NCBI GenBank assembly: GCA_944368215.1
Contig: CALVWX010000009.1
Span: forward strand, 1 to 61,243
Length of the DNA stretch: 61,243 nt
Source of the DNA: an uncultured Clostridia bacterium
GTDB lineage: Bacteria; Bacillota; Clostridia; Christensenellales; Borkfalkiaceae
Direction: 5' to 3'
In this document: positions 1-8,903 of the stretch, in pieces
Layout of the letters: each line of letters opens with the position of its first letter
How positions within the stretch are numbered: position 1 is the first letter of the stretch
The notes under the pieces: model-generated
What the model was told of the DNA's origin: nothing
Databases searched by the model: none
Seen by the model: the letters and a program-made list of their open reading frames with translations, nothing else
Translations under genes and position numbers: made by a program

Positions 1-1620
1 GAATCCGACCGCGACGGCATGCGCATAGTCATCGAAGTCAAAAAGGACGCCAACGCCCAGGTCGTTTTAAACCTCCTGTACAAGCACACAAACCTTCAGA
101 TTTCCGACGGCCTGATAATGCTCGCCCTCGTGGACGGCACGCCCAAGCTTTTAAATTTAAAGGAATTCATCTATTACTACCTCGAACACCAGAAGGATAT
201 TATAATCCGCCGCACCAAGTACGATCTCGCAAAGACCGAAGAGCGCGCGCATATCCTGCGCGGCCTCGTCATTGCCGAAGCGTCCATAGACGAAGTGGTG
301 GAGGTATGTAAAAACGCCAAGGACAAGACCGACTGCGTCGAAAAGCTCGTCGCAAACTTCGTCCTCGACGAGCGCCAGGCCACAGCCGTCGCCGAACTCA
401 GGCTCTATCGCCTCTCCCATCTCGAGGTAGACAAGCTCAACGACGAGCTCGCCTCGCTGGAGGCGGCAATAGCCGATTATAAGGACATTCTCGCCAACGA
501 AAGCCGCGTTCTCGAAATAATAAAGAACGACCTTCTCGAAATCAAGCGCAAATATCCTTCGGAAAGAAAGACGGAAATAGCCGTCGACTACGGTGATATC
601 GAGGATGCCGACCTCATCCCCGTCGAACAGGTCGTCATCTCGCTCACTCATTCGGGTTATATCAAGCGTTTGCCCGTCGCCGAATACAAGGCCCAGCACC
701 GCGGCGGCATGGGCGTAACCGCCCACAAACCCAAGGAGGAGGACTTTGTGGAGCAGATGTTCGTATGCTCCTCGCACGACGACATTCTGCTGTTCTCGTC
801 CCTCGGCAAGGTCTATTCAATCAAGGGCTATCAGATTCCCGAAGCAGCGCGCACGGCGCGCGGCAGGGCTATAGTCAACCTCGTGCAGATAGCTCAGGAC
901 GAAAAAATAACCGCTCTCATCGCCGTAAAGGAAGGCGCCCAAGGCTATATCGCCTTCGCCACCAAAAACGGCCTCATGAAGAAGACCAACGTTGAAGAAT
1001 TCGCCCGCATCAACCGCAACGGCAAAATCGCTATAAAGCTCAACGAAGGCGACGAACTCATCTCCGTGCACTTCACAACGGGCAATGACGAAATAATGAT
1101 AGCCTCCCGCGCAGGCAAGTGCATCCGCTTTGCCGAAAGCGACGTCCGCGCCATGGGCCGCGACACGGCGGGCGTGCGTGCAATGACCCTTTCGGACGAA
1201 GGCGACTGCCTTGTAGACATGCTCGTCGTCGACCCTTCAAACGACATTCTCACCGTCGCCGCAAACGGCTACGGCAAGCGCTCAAGGCTCGAAGATTATC
1301 GCCTCCAGGGCAGGGCCGGCAAGGGTATCAAGGCCGGCGTGTTCAACGACGTAACCGGCAGTCTCGTCAACCTCAAACAGGTCACCGATGAAGACGACAT
1401 AATGATAATAACTGACGGCGGCACGATAATAAGAATGCACTGTTCTGATATCTCCACCATCGGCCGCGCCACAAAGGGCGTACGCCTCATGCGCATAAAG
1501 GACGGTCAGGTTGCAACTGTCGCCGTCACCGAGCGCGACGACGAAGCCGAAACCCAGGCTCCCGAAGAAAATGCCGCCGACGTCCGCGCCGAGGACGACG
1601 TTTTGGACGACGAAGAATAA
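1..1620 (+). CDS. gyrA: DNA gyrase subunit A, C-terminal part (5' end outside the window)
   Basis: The reading frame is open from base 1 and starts with ESDRDGMRIVIEVKKDA, a typical mid-GyrA sequence, so the ATG at 19 is internal. What remains is the end of the breakage-reunion domain with its long coiled coil, then the six-bladed beta-pinwheel that wraps DNA. A GyrA-box-like sequence QHRGGMG is present (usual form QRRGGxG), which argues for gyrase rather than ParC. The tail is highly acidic (ending DDEE), as in many GyrA proteins. Gyrase introduces negative supercoils using ATP together with GyrB. The N-terminal catalytic tyrosine region lies upstream of the window. It converges on the P-type ATPase gene, with two hairpins between them. 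Confidence 0.96.
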   Translation, partial: ESDRDGMRIVIEVKKDANAQVVLNLLYKHTNLQISDGLIMLALVDGTPKLLNLKEFIYYYLEHQKDIIIRRTKYDLAKTEERAHILRGLVIAEASIDEVVEVCKNAKDKTDCVEKLVANFVLDERQATAVAELRLYRLSHLEVDKLNDELASLEAAIADYKDILANESRVLEIIKNDLLEIKRKYPSERKTEIAVDYGDIEDADLIPVEQVVISLTHSGYIKRLPVAEYKAQHRGGMGVTAHKPKEEDFVEQMFVCSSHDDILLFSSLGKVYSIKGYQIPEAARTARGRAIVNLVQIAQDEKITALIAVKEGAQGYIAFATKNGLMKKTNVEEFARINRNGKIAIKLNEGDELISVHFTTGNDEIMIASRAGKCIRFAESDVRAMGRDTAGVRAMTLSDEGDCLVDMLVVDPSNDILTVAANGYGKRSRLEDYRLQGRAGKGIKAGVFNDVTGSLVNLKQVTDEDDIMIITDGGTIIRMHCSDISTIGRATKGVRLMRIKDGQVATVAVTERDDEAETQAPEENAADVRAEDDVLDDEE

Positions 1621-1690
1621 TTGCACGGCATATATGTGCCAACCAACGATAATAAACGATTAAAAGCCAATACAGATAATTAACTCTTAA

Positions 1691-1726
1691 AAGCCCCGCG
1701 CATTGCCATGGCAATGCGCGGGGCTT
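1691..1726. terminator. Perfect 36-bp palindrome between convergent genes
   Basis: The 18-bp arms (1691-1708 and 1709-1726) are exact complements and end in AAGCCCC/GGGGCTT. It lies 70 bp after the gyrA stop. Neither flank has a strong T-run, so it may be a bidirectional terminator or simply a stable 3'-end hairpin. Confidence 0.6.
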
Positions 1727-1747
1727 AAAACTTATCGCGGGCTCCCT

Positions 1748-1784
1748 TGAGTAAAGAAAGCGGCGCGCCTGTAGGGCGCGCCGC
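1748..1784 (-). terminator. Rho-independent terminator of the P-type ATPase gene
   Basis: A GC-only stem of 10 bp (1760-1769 with 1775-1784, 5-nt loop) is followed on the minus strand by TTTCTTTAC. It lies about 90 bp past the ATPase stop codon. Confidence 0.65.
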
Positions 1785-1874
1785 AAAGTCGAAAGATTTC
1801 GCTGTCCGCAAAATCAAACTGTACAGATGTAATTAAACCTGATTTGCGGAGTCTGGCCGCGGGGGGCACCCCGC

Positions 1875-4751
1875 TTATTGTCCGCTTCTTTCAATCTCCA
1901 GCACCTCGGGTTTTTTGCCCGTAGACGAGGGGAGAAGAATCTGCATTATCTTTATCAGACTGTTCGAAAGCGGGAATGCCGCCTCAATCGCCACGGCGAG
2001 TATAAGGAACTTGGTGTAATCCCAATGCAGCGTAGACCATTTAATTTCATCGCTGACTTTGTAAAGCATATCGCCTATGGTCGGTATGCTCAGCGCCAGC
2101 GCCGTTGCGCCTACCATGCACACAAACAATACAAGCCTGTATCCGTTGAAGGGCTGGCACACACGGTAAAGCATTACAAGTCCAGCAAATGTCATGGCCA
2201 TCATGCACATGGGCACATAAAAAGGTTCAAAATCCTGAGGGTTGAACACGTATACAAGATACATCGCCATAACGCAGCATATCATCAGTATCGCGCCGGG
2301 AATACTTCGGCTCATAACGTGCGTTATAAACTTGCCCTGCACTCGCTCCTTGTTCGGCTGGAGCGATAGCATAAACGAAGGTACGCCTATTACGCATATC
2401 TCAAGCAACAGCATGTTGCTCGGCATGAACAGATAGGGTTGCTGCAGGAACAGCATGCATATTATTGCAAGAATGGCCGTAAACAGAGTCTTCATGAGGT
2501 AGAGGGAGGAGGAGTTCTTGATATTGTTTATAACCCTTCGTCCCTCGCCCACAACCTTGGGCATGGAAGCAAAGTTGTTGTCCATCAGCACAAGGTGGCT
2601 TACGTTTCTCGCCGCTTCGCTGCCCGAAGCGACCGATATCGCGCAGTCGGCCTCTTTCAATGCCAGAATATCGTTTACGCCGTCGCCCGTCATGGCAACG
2701 GTGTTGCCTTCGCTCTTTATCGCGCGCACTAAAACGGCCTTCTGTTCGGGCGTAACCCTGCCGAACACCGTATATTTGTTTGCGACGCTCTCAACTTCCT
2801 TGTCGTTGAGTCCTTCAAGCGAAATAAATTTATCGGCGTGTTCAATGCCCGCTCTGCGCGCAACTTCCGCAACAGTCACGGGGTTGTCGCCAGAAATTAC
2901 CTTTACGGCCACGTCGTTCTGACGGAACCATTTAATGGTATCCACGGCGTCTTCGCGTATGTTGTCGGCTATCGAAATTATCGCCACGGGCTTTAAAAGC
3001 GAGGGCAGTTTGTCGCCCACTATTGGTGCGGGGGAGTGCGCCAGCACTATAACCCTCAGTCCCATCGTCGCATATTGCTTGACGATTCTGTCAACCTTTG
3101 CAGGCAGGGGTTTCAGTACAAATTCGGGCGCGCCCATAACAAAAGTTCCCACGTCCCCGAACGTCACGGCCGAAAGTTTTCTCTTCGAAGAAAATGGTAT
3201 CTTGGTCACGGGCGATAAAATATCGTTGTGTCCGAAGTGGTTGTAAAGTGCTATGGAAGTCTGGTTGTTGTCGTCGAGTGCGGACAGCATAGACCCCATA
3301 ATATCATTTAACGAATACTCTCCGACGGTATTTAAAATAACGCAGTCGCTCACCTTCATTCTGCCGTCGGTAATCGTTCCCGTCTTGTCGAGACATAAAA
3401 CGTTTACCCTCGCCAGCATTTCAAGCGAATACAAATCCTGCACAAGAGTGTTGTTCTTCGCCAGCCTTATAACGCCCACGGCCAGCGCCATTGTGGTAAG
3501 CAGCATCATGCCCGAAGGTATCATGCCTATAACAACGGTGCACGTTCTCTGTATGGCGTAGTTGACTTCTGCGGAGAATATGTAGTCGAAAACTCCGCTC
3601 ATCGCCGCGTCGGATAAGGGTGCGTTATAGGTTGTAAAGAACATGCCTATCGCTATGGGGATAATCAGAAAGCCTACGGCCTTTATAATCATCCTCGTCG
3701 AATTCATCAGTTCGGAATTGGGTCTGCGGTATTTCTTCGCCTTGGCCGTCAGCTTCTCAAGGTAGGTTTCCCTGCCCACCTTTTCAACGCGGAACTTGCC
3801 GCTGCCCGATGCTATAAAGCTTCCCGCATACAGCAAATCCCCCGGCTGTTTTTTTATGGCAATCGATTCGCCCGTCAGAAGACTTTCGTTTACTTCAACG
3901 CTGCCCTCTGCCAGAATACAGTCGGCGGGAACCTGATTTCCCAGCTCTAAAATAATTATATCGTCCAGAACAATCTCGGAGGAGGGTATCTCCGCAATCT
4001 CCCCGTCTCGCACGACTTTAGAAGTCGCCGAAGCGAGGATTGAAAGCTTATCTATCGATTTTTTGGAGCGGATTTCCTGAATTATTCCGAGAATAATGTT
4101 TGCCGAAGTTATTATTATTACGAGGTAATTGGTAAATCCGGTTGTCCCCGCAAGCAACAGAGCTATGAACGCGCACAGGCACAAGAGGTTGAAGAACGTG
4201 CAGATATTGCTTATAAAGATGCTCGCGTAAGACTTGGAATATTTTCTGTTCGTGTCGTTGAACGCAAACTGTCTGAATCTTTCCTCGACCTGCGCGGTAG
4301 AAAGTCCGCGGTTTATTTCGGGCGAAAACCTTTCAACCTTTGATGCCGCCACGGCTTTGCCGGGGTGGCGCTTGAAGTATTTGATTATCTTCTGCTTGTC
4401 AAACCCTGACGTTGACGGTGAAGAATGTTTCGTTTCGGGCGCCTCGCTTTCTGCGGTTATCTCCGCCGCGACAGACGTGTCGGCCACGGCCTCGGCGGTA
4501 GCGCTCTCGTCGTAAATCTCCAAATTTGTCGCCGCGCCCGCCCTCTTTCTCCTGACCGCGGGTCTTGTCGCCCCCGATGGCTTTGAGCCGCCGGCGGCAG
4601 ATGAAGCGCCCGCAGGCTTTGCCGCGTCTTTGGCTGTTGCAGTGCCGTCCGCGTTACTTTCCTTTCCGCTCGCCGCAGCCTCGTTTTTCGTCGCGTCGTC
4701 GGGGGAATCGTCGGACCCTTTTTTATATGGCTTGTAGTAAATTTTACTCAT
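1875..4751 (-). CDS. P-type cation-transporting ATPase with a long low-complexity N-terminus
   Basis: ATP-driven cation pump of the plasma membrane. The phosphorylation motif DKTGT has its aspartate at residue 455, the actuator motif TGES is at 293-296, and GDGVNDILALKEAD is in the hinge region. TM helices lie near 175-225, 355-375, 400-430 and in a C-terminal cluster. The transmembrane-4 motif reads PSGM (412-415) where Ca2+ pumps usually have PEG(L). The first ~115 residues are Ala/Ser/Lys/Glu-rich and probably disordered. The overall pattern resembles CtpE-like pumps, so calcium or another divalent cation is plausible, but the ion cannot be told from sequence. The start is supported by AAGGAT upstream. 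Transcribed divergently from serS. Confidence 0.88.
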   Translation of the reverse strand: MSKIYYKPYKKGSDDSPDDATKNEAAASGKESNADGTATAKDAAKPAGASSAAGGSKPSGATRPAVRRKRAGAATNLEIYDESATAEAVADTSVAAEITAESEAPETKHSSPSTSGFDKQKIIKYFKRHPGKAVAASKVERFSPEINRGLSTAQVEERFRQFAFNDTNRKYSKSYASIFISNICTFFNLLCLCAFIALLLAGTTGFTNYLVIIITSANIILGIIQEIRSKKSIDKLSILASATSKVVRDGEIAEIPSSEIVLDDIIILELGNQVPADCILAEGSVEVNESLLTGESIAIKKQPGDLLYAGSFIASGSGKFRVEKVGRETYLEKLTAKAKKYRRPNSELMNSTRMIIKAVGFLIIPIAIGMFFTTYNAPLSDAAMSGVFDYIFSAEVNYAIQRTCTVVIGMIPSGMMLLTTMALAVGVIRLAKNNTLVQDLYSLEMLARVNVLCLDKTGTITDGRMKVSDCVILNTVGEYSLNDIMGSMLSALDDNNQTSIALYNHFGHNDILSPVTKIPFSSKRKLSAVTFGDVGTFVMGAPEFVLKPLPAKVDRIVKQYATMGLRVIVLAHSPAPIVGDKLPSLLKPVAIISIADNIREDAVDTIKWFRQNDVAVKVISGDNPVTVAEVARRAGIEHADKFISLEGLNDKEVESVANKYTVFGRVTPEQKAVLVRAIKSEGNTVAMTGDGVNDILALKEADCAISVASGSEAARNVSHLVLMDNNFASMPKVVGEGRRVINNIKNSSSLYLMKTLFTAILAIICMLFLQQPYLFMPSNMLLLEICVIGVPSFMLSLQPNKERVQGKFITHVMSRSIPGAILMICCVMAMYLVYVFNPQDFEPFYVPMCMMAMTFAGLVMLYRVCQPFNGYRLVLFVCMVGATALALSIPTIGDMLYKVSDEIKWSTLHWDYTKFLILAVAIEAAFPLSNSLIKIMQILLPSSTGKKPEVLEIERSGQ

Positions 4752-4805
4752 TTTTTATCCTTTATATTTTAAAGTACGCCGCTGTCGGCAAAAATACTTA
4801 TTATA

Positions 4806-4834
4806 AGTATAACATAATGCGTCCGTTTTTTCAA
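4806..4834 (-). promoter_or_regulatory. Sigma-A promoter for the P-type ATPase
   Basis: On the minus strand TTGAAA (4829-4834) is separated by 17 nt from TATACT (4806-4811), leaving a leader of about 45 nt. Confidence 0.6.
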
Positions 4835-4853
4835 TTAAATAAAGGCAATTCAT

Positions 4854-4882
4854 TTGCATTAACTGTTTTTTTGGCGTATAAT
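4854..4882 (+). promoter_or_regulatory. Sigma-A promoter for serS
   Basis: TTGCAT (4854-4859), 17-nt spacer, TATAAT (4877-4882). The leader is only about 33 nt, too short for a T-box, so serS is not T-box controlled here. Confidence 0.7.
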
Positions 4883-4922
4883 ATTTTCACTCAATGTAAA
4901 CTAATGTAAAGTGTGGTAAATT

Positions 4923-6218
4923 ATGATAGACATCAATCTCATCCGTACCAATCCCGACAAAGTGAGGGAGAATATAAAAAAGAAGTTTCAGGACCATAAG
5001 CTTCACCTCGTAGACGAAGTTCTCGAACTCGACTCCCGCAGAAGAATGCTCCAGCAGGAGGGCGACAACCGCAGGGCGCAGCGCAACGCCATTGCCAAAA
5101 AGATAGGCCAGCTCATGCGCGAAGGCAAAAAGGAGGAGGGCGAACAGGCCAAGGAAGAAGCCAGACTCAACAACGACCGCATCGCCGAAATAGAAAGGGA
5201 GACGGCCGAAGTCGAAGAACAGCTCAAAAAGGACATGATGGCCATCCCCAATATCATTGCGGACGACGTGCCCATCGGCAAGGACGACAGCTGCAACGTT
5301 CAGTGGAACACCTATCTCACCCCCGAAGATAAACCCTTCGAAGTTCCCTACCACCTCGATATACTCGAAAACCTCGGCTGCATCGACCTCGATTCGGCAA
5401 GGCGCACCAGCGGCAACGGTTTTTATTATCTTTTGGGCGACGTGGCCCGTCTTCACTCGGCAGTTCTCGCCTATGCCCGCGATTTTATGATAAACAAGGG
5501 CTTCACATACTGCATCCCGCCCTTCATGATTCGCTCGGACGTCGTCTCGGGCGTAATGAGCTTCGAGGAAATGGACGGCATGATGTATAAAATAGAGGGC
5601 GAGGACCTCTATCTTATAGGTACCAGCGAACACTCCATGATAGGCAGATTCATGAACACCACTTTAAAGGAGAGCGACCTGCCTTTGACTTTAACTTCCT
5701 ATTCGCCTTGCTTCCGTAAGGAAAAGGGCGCGCACGGCATAGAGGAAAGGGGTATCTACCGCATTCACCAGTTTGAAAAGCAGGAGATGATAGTCATCTG
5801 CAAGCCCGAAGAATCGGACAGATGGTACGAAAAAATGTGGAACTACACTGTAGAGCTCTTCGTTTCCATGCAAATCCCCGTAAGAACGCTCGTCTGCTGC
5901 TCCGGCGACCTCGCCGACCTCAAATACAGGAGCCTCGACGTAGAAGCGTGGAGCCCCCGCAGAAAAGCTTACTTCGAAGTAGGCAGCTGCTCCAATCTTA
6001 CCGACGCCCAGGCCCGCCGCCTCGGCATAAAGTACAAGGATTCGGCAACCGGAAAAAATGTCTACGCGCACACCCTCAACAACACGGTGGTCGCTCCCCC
6101 CAGAATGCTTATCGCCTTCCTCGAAAATCATCTTCAGGCCGACGGCTCGGTATTCATTCCCGAAGTTCTGCGCCCCTACATGGGCGGCAAAGAATATATA
6201 ATGCCCAAAGCTAAATAA
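4923..6218 (+). CDS. serS: Seryl-tRNA synthetase
   Basis: Charges tRNA-Ser with serine in the cytoplasm. It has the usual class II SerRS layout at the usual length (431 aa). Residues ~1-105 form a charged antiparallel coiled coil that binds the tRNA long arm. The catalytic core follows, with TSEH near residue 237, motif 2 around PCFRKEKGAHG and HQFEKQEM, and motif 3 NNTVVAPPRML at the C-terminus. The first residues MIDINLIRTNPDKVRENI match the family start, so the ATG is secure although the ribosome binding site (GTGTGG) is poor. Monocistronic, ended by the hairpin at 6240. Confidence 0.97.
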   Translation: MIDINLIRTNPDKVRENIKKKFQDHKLHLVDEVLELDSRRRMLQQEGDNRRAQRNAIAKKIGQLMREGKKEEGEQAKEEARLNNDRIAEIERETAEVEEQLKKDMMAIPNIIADDVPIGKDDSCNVQWNTYLTPEDKPFEVPYHLDILENLGCIDLDSARRTSGNGFYYLLGDVARLHSAVLAYARDFMINKGFTYCIPPFMIRSDVVSGVMSFEEMDGMMYKIEGEDLYLIGTSEHSMIGRFMNTTLKESDLPLTLTSYSPCFRKEKGAHGIEERGIYRIHQFEKQEMIVICKPEESDRWYEKMWNYTVELFVSMQIPVRTLVCCSGDLADLKYRSLDVEAWSPRRKAYFEVGSCSNLTDAQARRLGIKYKDSATGKNVYAHTLNNTVVAPPRMLIAFLENHLQADGSVFIPEVLRPYMGGKEYIMPKAK

Positions 6219-6239
6219 ATTCAATTTGCCATTCCAAAG

Positions 6240-6275
6240 CGCGCCGTGATTGCTCACGGCGCGTAATTCTTACTT
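6240..6275 (+). terminator. Terminator after serS
   Basis: Perfect 10-bp GC stem (6240-6249 with 6254-6263) with a 4-nt loop, followed by TAATTCTTACTTTCCTT. Confidence 0.7.
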
Positions 6276-6314
6276 TCCTTACTTAAAAATTTACTTAAGT
6301 ATCGGGAGTTTTTC

Positions 6315-6788
6315 ATGGAAATAATTACTGATTTTGCGAAGAATAGCGACATTCCCGCCATAATGGCGCTATTAATGCAGGTGCATAAAGTCCATTCGGA
6401 CGGCCGCCCCGATTTGTTCGAATCGGGCACGACCAAATATGACCAAACGCAATTAAAGGAAATCCTTACCGATGCGTCGCGCCCTGTCATCGTGGCAAGG
6501 GAGGATGGAAAAGTGGTGGGCTACTCCATGTGTCAGTTAAAGGACGGACATTTTTCAAAAAGCATTGCCTCTCGCAACAGCTTATACATAGACGATTTGT
6601 GCGTGGACGAAAGCATGCGCGGCAGGGGCGTCGGCACAATTTTGTATAACGCCGCTCTGCGTTATGCAAAGGAGCACGGCTGTTACAATCTTACCCTCAA
6701 CGTGTGGGAGCTCAATTCCTCCGCAAAAGCCTTTTATAGCCGTATGGGCCTTAAGCCACAGCGCACCACGCTCGAAAAAATTTTATAA
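6315..6788 (+). CDS. GNAT family N-acetyltransferase
   Basis: Single-domain acetyl-CoA-dependent acetyltransferase of 157 aa. The acetyl-CoA pyrophosphate loop is RGRGVGT, preceded by the beta-4 strand SLYIDDLCVDES, and the C-terminal part has the family signature LNVWELNSSAKAFYSRMGL. It looks most like RimI-type or small-molecule acetyltransferases; the substrate is unknown. The start is supported by GGGAG about 8 nt upstream. It stands alone between two terminators. Confidence 0.88.
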   Translation: MEIITDFAKNSDIPAIMALLMQVHKVHSDGRPDLFESGTTKYDQTQLKEILTDASRPVIVAREDGKVVGYSMCQLKDGHFSKSIASRNSLYIDDLCVDESMRGRGVGTILYNAALRYAKEHGCYNLTLNVWELNSSAKAFYSRMGLKPQRTTLEKIL

Positions 6789-6801
6789 ATGTTGCAATGC
6801 C

Positions 6802-6846
6802 AAAGTGCGGCGGCGCGGACTTTTCTCCGCGCCGCCGCACTTTTTT
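6802..6846 (+). terminator. Strong terminator after the GNAT gene
   Basis: Perfect 18-bp stem (6802-6819 with 6826-6843), 6-nt loop, and a run of seven T including the stem end. Confidence 0.9.
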
Positions 6847-6929
6847 GTCAGCTTTTGCCGCCGTCGGTTGTTTAGTTATAAAAGAGGTTTCCCGAAAGGT
6901 GTATATTATTATAAGTAATATTTCCGCAG

Positions 6930-7054
6930 TGTCATACTGAGCGGAGTGAGGAACGGCGTGACGAACGCAGTCGAATGTATCTTGCCCGATTATTGTCCGG
7001 CAGACTCTTTTGGCTTCAGGCGTAGCTATGCTCCGCCTTTCGCTCAAGATGACA
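6930..7054. repeat. Inverted-repeat element resembling a dispersed REP/MITE-like unit
   Basis: The 125-bp unit is bounded by TGTCATACTGAGCG (6930-6943) and CGCTCAAGATGACA (7041-7054), which are inverted copies with two mismatches. Inside are further complementary stretches such as GCGGAG and CTCCGC. It fills most of the gene-free stretch 6847-7107, and no coding sequence is seen there. Units with GTCATNCTGAGCG ends are scattered through many bacterial genomes, so this is probably one copy of a dispersed family; other copies are not in this window. Confidence 0.6.
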
Positions 7055-7107
7055 AGGGGGGATAAAAATTAAACGTCATTCGTCAACTCTCATAATAAAA
7101 GACGGTA

Positions 7108-7136
7108 TTGAAATGCCCCGCAGAGTGTGTTACAAT
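7108..7136 (+). promoter_or_regulatory. Sigma-A promoter for the secreted membrane protein gene
   Basis: TTGAAA (7108-7113), 17-nt spacer, TACAAT (7131-7136). The leader is about 15 nt and carries GGAGGG. Confidence 0.65.
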
Positions 7137-7156
7137 AGGGCAAAGGAGGGCATAAG

Positions 7157-8584
7157 ATGAAGATTAAAACAAAAAGTTTTTTACGTATCTTCGCGGTATT
7201 TCTCGCGGCGGTCGTCGGCGCTTTCGCCCTTTCGGGCGCTGTCTCCGCCTTTGCAAGTGCCGACCCTAATTCCCGCGGCAGCCCTGTAAACGGCCTGTGC
7301 ATAACGAACGAAATCTCGCCCGCAGTTATTTCTTCGGCCGATTATCACTTTACCGTCGAAGATTTTCCTCTTACATATTACGACACATTGGCCGATCTCG
7401 CTCTCTGCAAGTCTTCCGTCACCGCCGGCTACAACATTTACAATCCCACCCGAAGCGATATAACGTTAAACATTGCATATCCTTTTATAAAGCTTCCCTC
7501 TTATGCTTATAACAGCACGTATCAGAATGATTATAAAGTCTCCGCTCTGAGCGCCCTGCACTCTGCAACCGTCGGCGGGAAGGAAGCTGAGGTTGAGTTG
7601 CGTGCCACGCTGTCGGTCTATTACGATTATTTGGATTTGTATGACGACCTTGCCCGCCTTATGCAAAGCGGGGAACGGAACGCACTTTTCGCACCGACGA
7701 CACCAGTCACCTGCTACAGCTACAGTGTAACCCTTCCCGATAGCTACGGCACAAGGTACGGCGAAATAGAAGCGCCCTTCCCGTCGTTCGACAGCTCTGT
7801 AACCGCCCTCATTTTTCCCGCGCACAGGCTGGACGAAAATGCAAATCTCGGCCTCTCCGTGCTCAACGGCCAAAGCTTCAACGTATATGCAGTCGGCCAA
7901 GCCATCGACCCCATATCGTGGTCGGGTGAAGATGGTGTCGTCTGCACCCTTGCCGGTCAGTCTCAAACAACCGTATATGACCTGTTCATGTCGGAATATG
8001 CGCTTTCGGAAATTTCTCAGAGCGACTGGTTCAATATCGTCTGCGACTATGTGGAGCGCAGCCGCAGAACGGTTGCGGGAGGGGGAGAGTTTTATAATAT
8101 TGAAAGTTTAAGCGTCGGACTCGGCGACCTTCAGTTATGGTATACATATCAGGTGCAAATCCCCGCGGGCGGCACGGTGCAGACGGCCGTAAAAAGCCCC
8201 GTCTGGCCGGACATAAGGGACGAAGGCGAATTTTATGATTATACGTTCAACGCGCCATATGTCGGGGACAATGACTATTCCGTGCCGGTAAATATAACGG
8301 TAAATTCCACGCATTTCGTAAACTATTGTCCCGTCGGTGAGTTTACAAGGGATGGGGATGAATACACCCTTTCGACCTCCGTTATGGCGGGAAGGGACGA
8401 CAGCATAAGCTTTATAATGTCCGATACGAATGCGCCATTCGTCGACGGCATTCCGCCGCGCGACCCGTACGAAAACTTAGGCGCATATATCGCCCTCGGC
8501 CTAATAATTGCGGGCGTTGTTGCGGCCGCCGTCTTCCTTATCGTCCGCGCTGTAAAAAAGCGGAAAAATCCTCCGCAGCAATAA
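7157..8584 (+). CDS. Secreted protein with a C-terminal membrane anchor, function unknown
   Basis: I do not recognise the family. The 475-aa product has an N-terminal signal peptide (about residues 1-34, cleavage near AFASA) and one C-terminal TM helix (about 440-463) followed by a basic tail, VKKRKNPPQQ. The ~400 residues between would be extracytoplasmic. They are rich in Tyr, Asp, Ser and Thr and look like beta-sandwich sequence (PVNITVNSTHFVNYCP). The start is supported by AGGAGGG 6 nt upstream. It has its own promoter, and the MoxR operon follows after a hairpin and a separate promoter, so a functional link to that operon is only possible. Confidence 0.7.
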   Translation: MKIKTKSFLRIFAVFLAAVVGAFALSGAVSAFASADPNSRGSPVNGLCITNEISPAVISSADYHFTVEDFPLTYYDTLADLALCKSSVTAGYNIYNPTRSDITLNIAYPFIKLPSYAYNSTYQNDYKVSALSALHSATVGGKEAEVELRATLSVYYDYLDLYDDLARLMQSGERNALFAPTTPVTCYSYSVTLPDSYGTRYGEIEAPFPSFDSSVTALIFPAHRLDENANLGLSVLNGQSFNVYAVGQAIDPISWSGEDGVVCTLAGQSQTTVYDLFMSEYALSEISQSDWFNIVCDYVERSRRTVAGGGEFYNIESLSVGLGDLQLWYTYQVQIPAGGTVQTAVKSPVWPDIRDEGEFYDYTFNAPYVGDNDYSVPVNITVNSTHFVNYCPVGEFTRDGDEYTLSTSVMAGRDDSISFIMSDTNAPFVDGIPPRDPYENLGAYIALGLIIAGVVAAAVFLIVRAVKKRKNPPQQ

Positions 8585-8619
8585 TTAAAATATAAATTTA
8601 TTCATGCATAAAATCGATG

Positions 8620-8650
8620 GCGGCGGGCGAAAAATAATTTCGCCCGCCGC
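8620..8650 (+). terminator. Terminator-like hairpin before the MoxR operon
   Basis: Perfect 13-bp stem (8620-8632 with 8638-8650), 5-nt loop AATAA. The T-run after it is weak. Confidence 0.5.
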
Positions 8651-8729
8651 AATGGTTTAATTTATCTCAAAAATAAGTTGAAGTTAATGTGATAATAAAG
8701 AAAACGAATGGCCATTATGAAAAAATCGT

Positions 8730-8758
8730 TTGACTAAAGCGTGTAATGATAGTATAAT
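8730..8758 (+). promoter_or_regulatory. Sigma-A promoter of the MoxR/VWA operon
   Basis: TTGACT (8730-8735), exactly 17 nt, TATAAT (8753-8758). A near-consensus promoter about 145 nt before the first operon start codon. Confidence 0.8.
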
Positions 8759-8779
8759 CTTCTAATGAATAATAGTAGC

Positions 8780-8798
8780 ATAAATTGTCACAATTTAT
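8780..8798. promoter_or_regulatory. Palindrome in the MoxR operon leader (operator candidate)
   Basis: ATAAATTGT-C-ACAATTTAT, perfect 9-bp arms around one base, about 15 nt after the expected transcription start. This suits a repressor site or an RNA hairpin; the binding protein is unknown. I see no other structure and no gene in 8799-8876. Confidence 0.45.
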
Positions 8799-8903
8799 CT
8801 GCATGGTTGCAAACTTATGCGCTGTAAATGATTTTTATGCTTAATTTATTCACTCCGTCCCTTCGGCGGAAGTCTCATGAAAAAATGTTCGGGAGAGCGT
8901 CCT

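Noticed and set aside
4883-4922. T-box riboswitch before serS
   Set aside because: The leader is only about 33 nt, far too short for a T-box.
4887-5633. 248-codon minus-strand frame inside serS
   Set aside because: Opposite strand of serS; composition reflects codon bias of the real gene.
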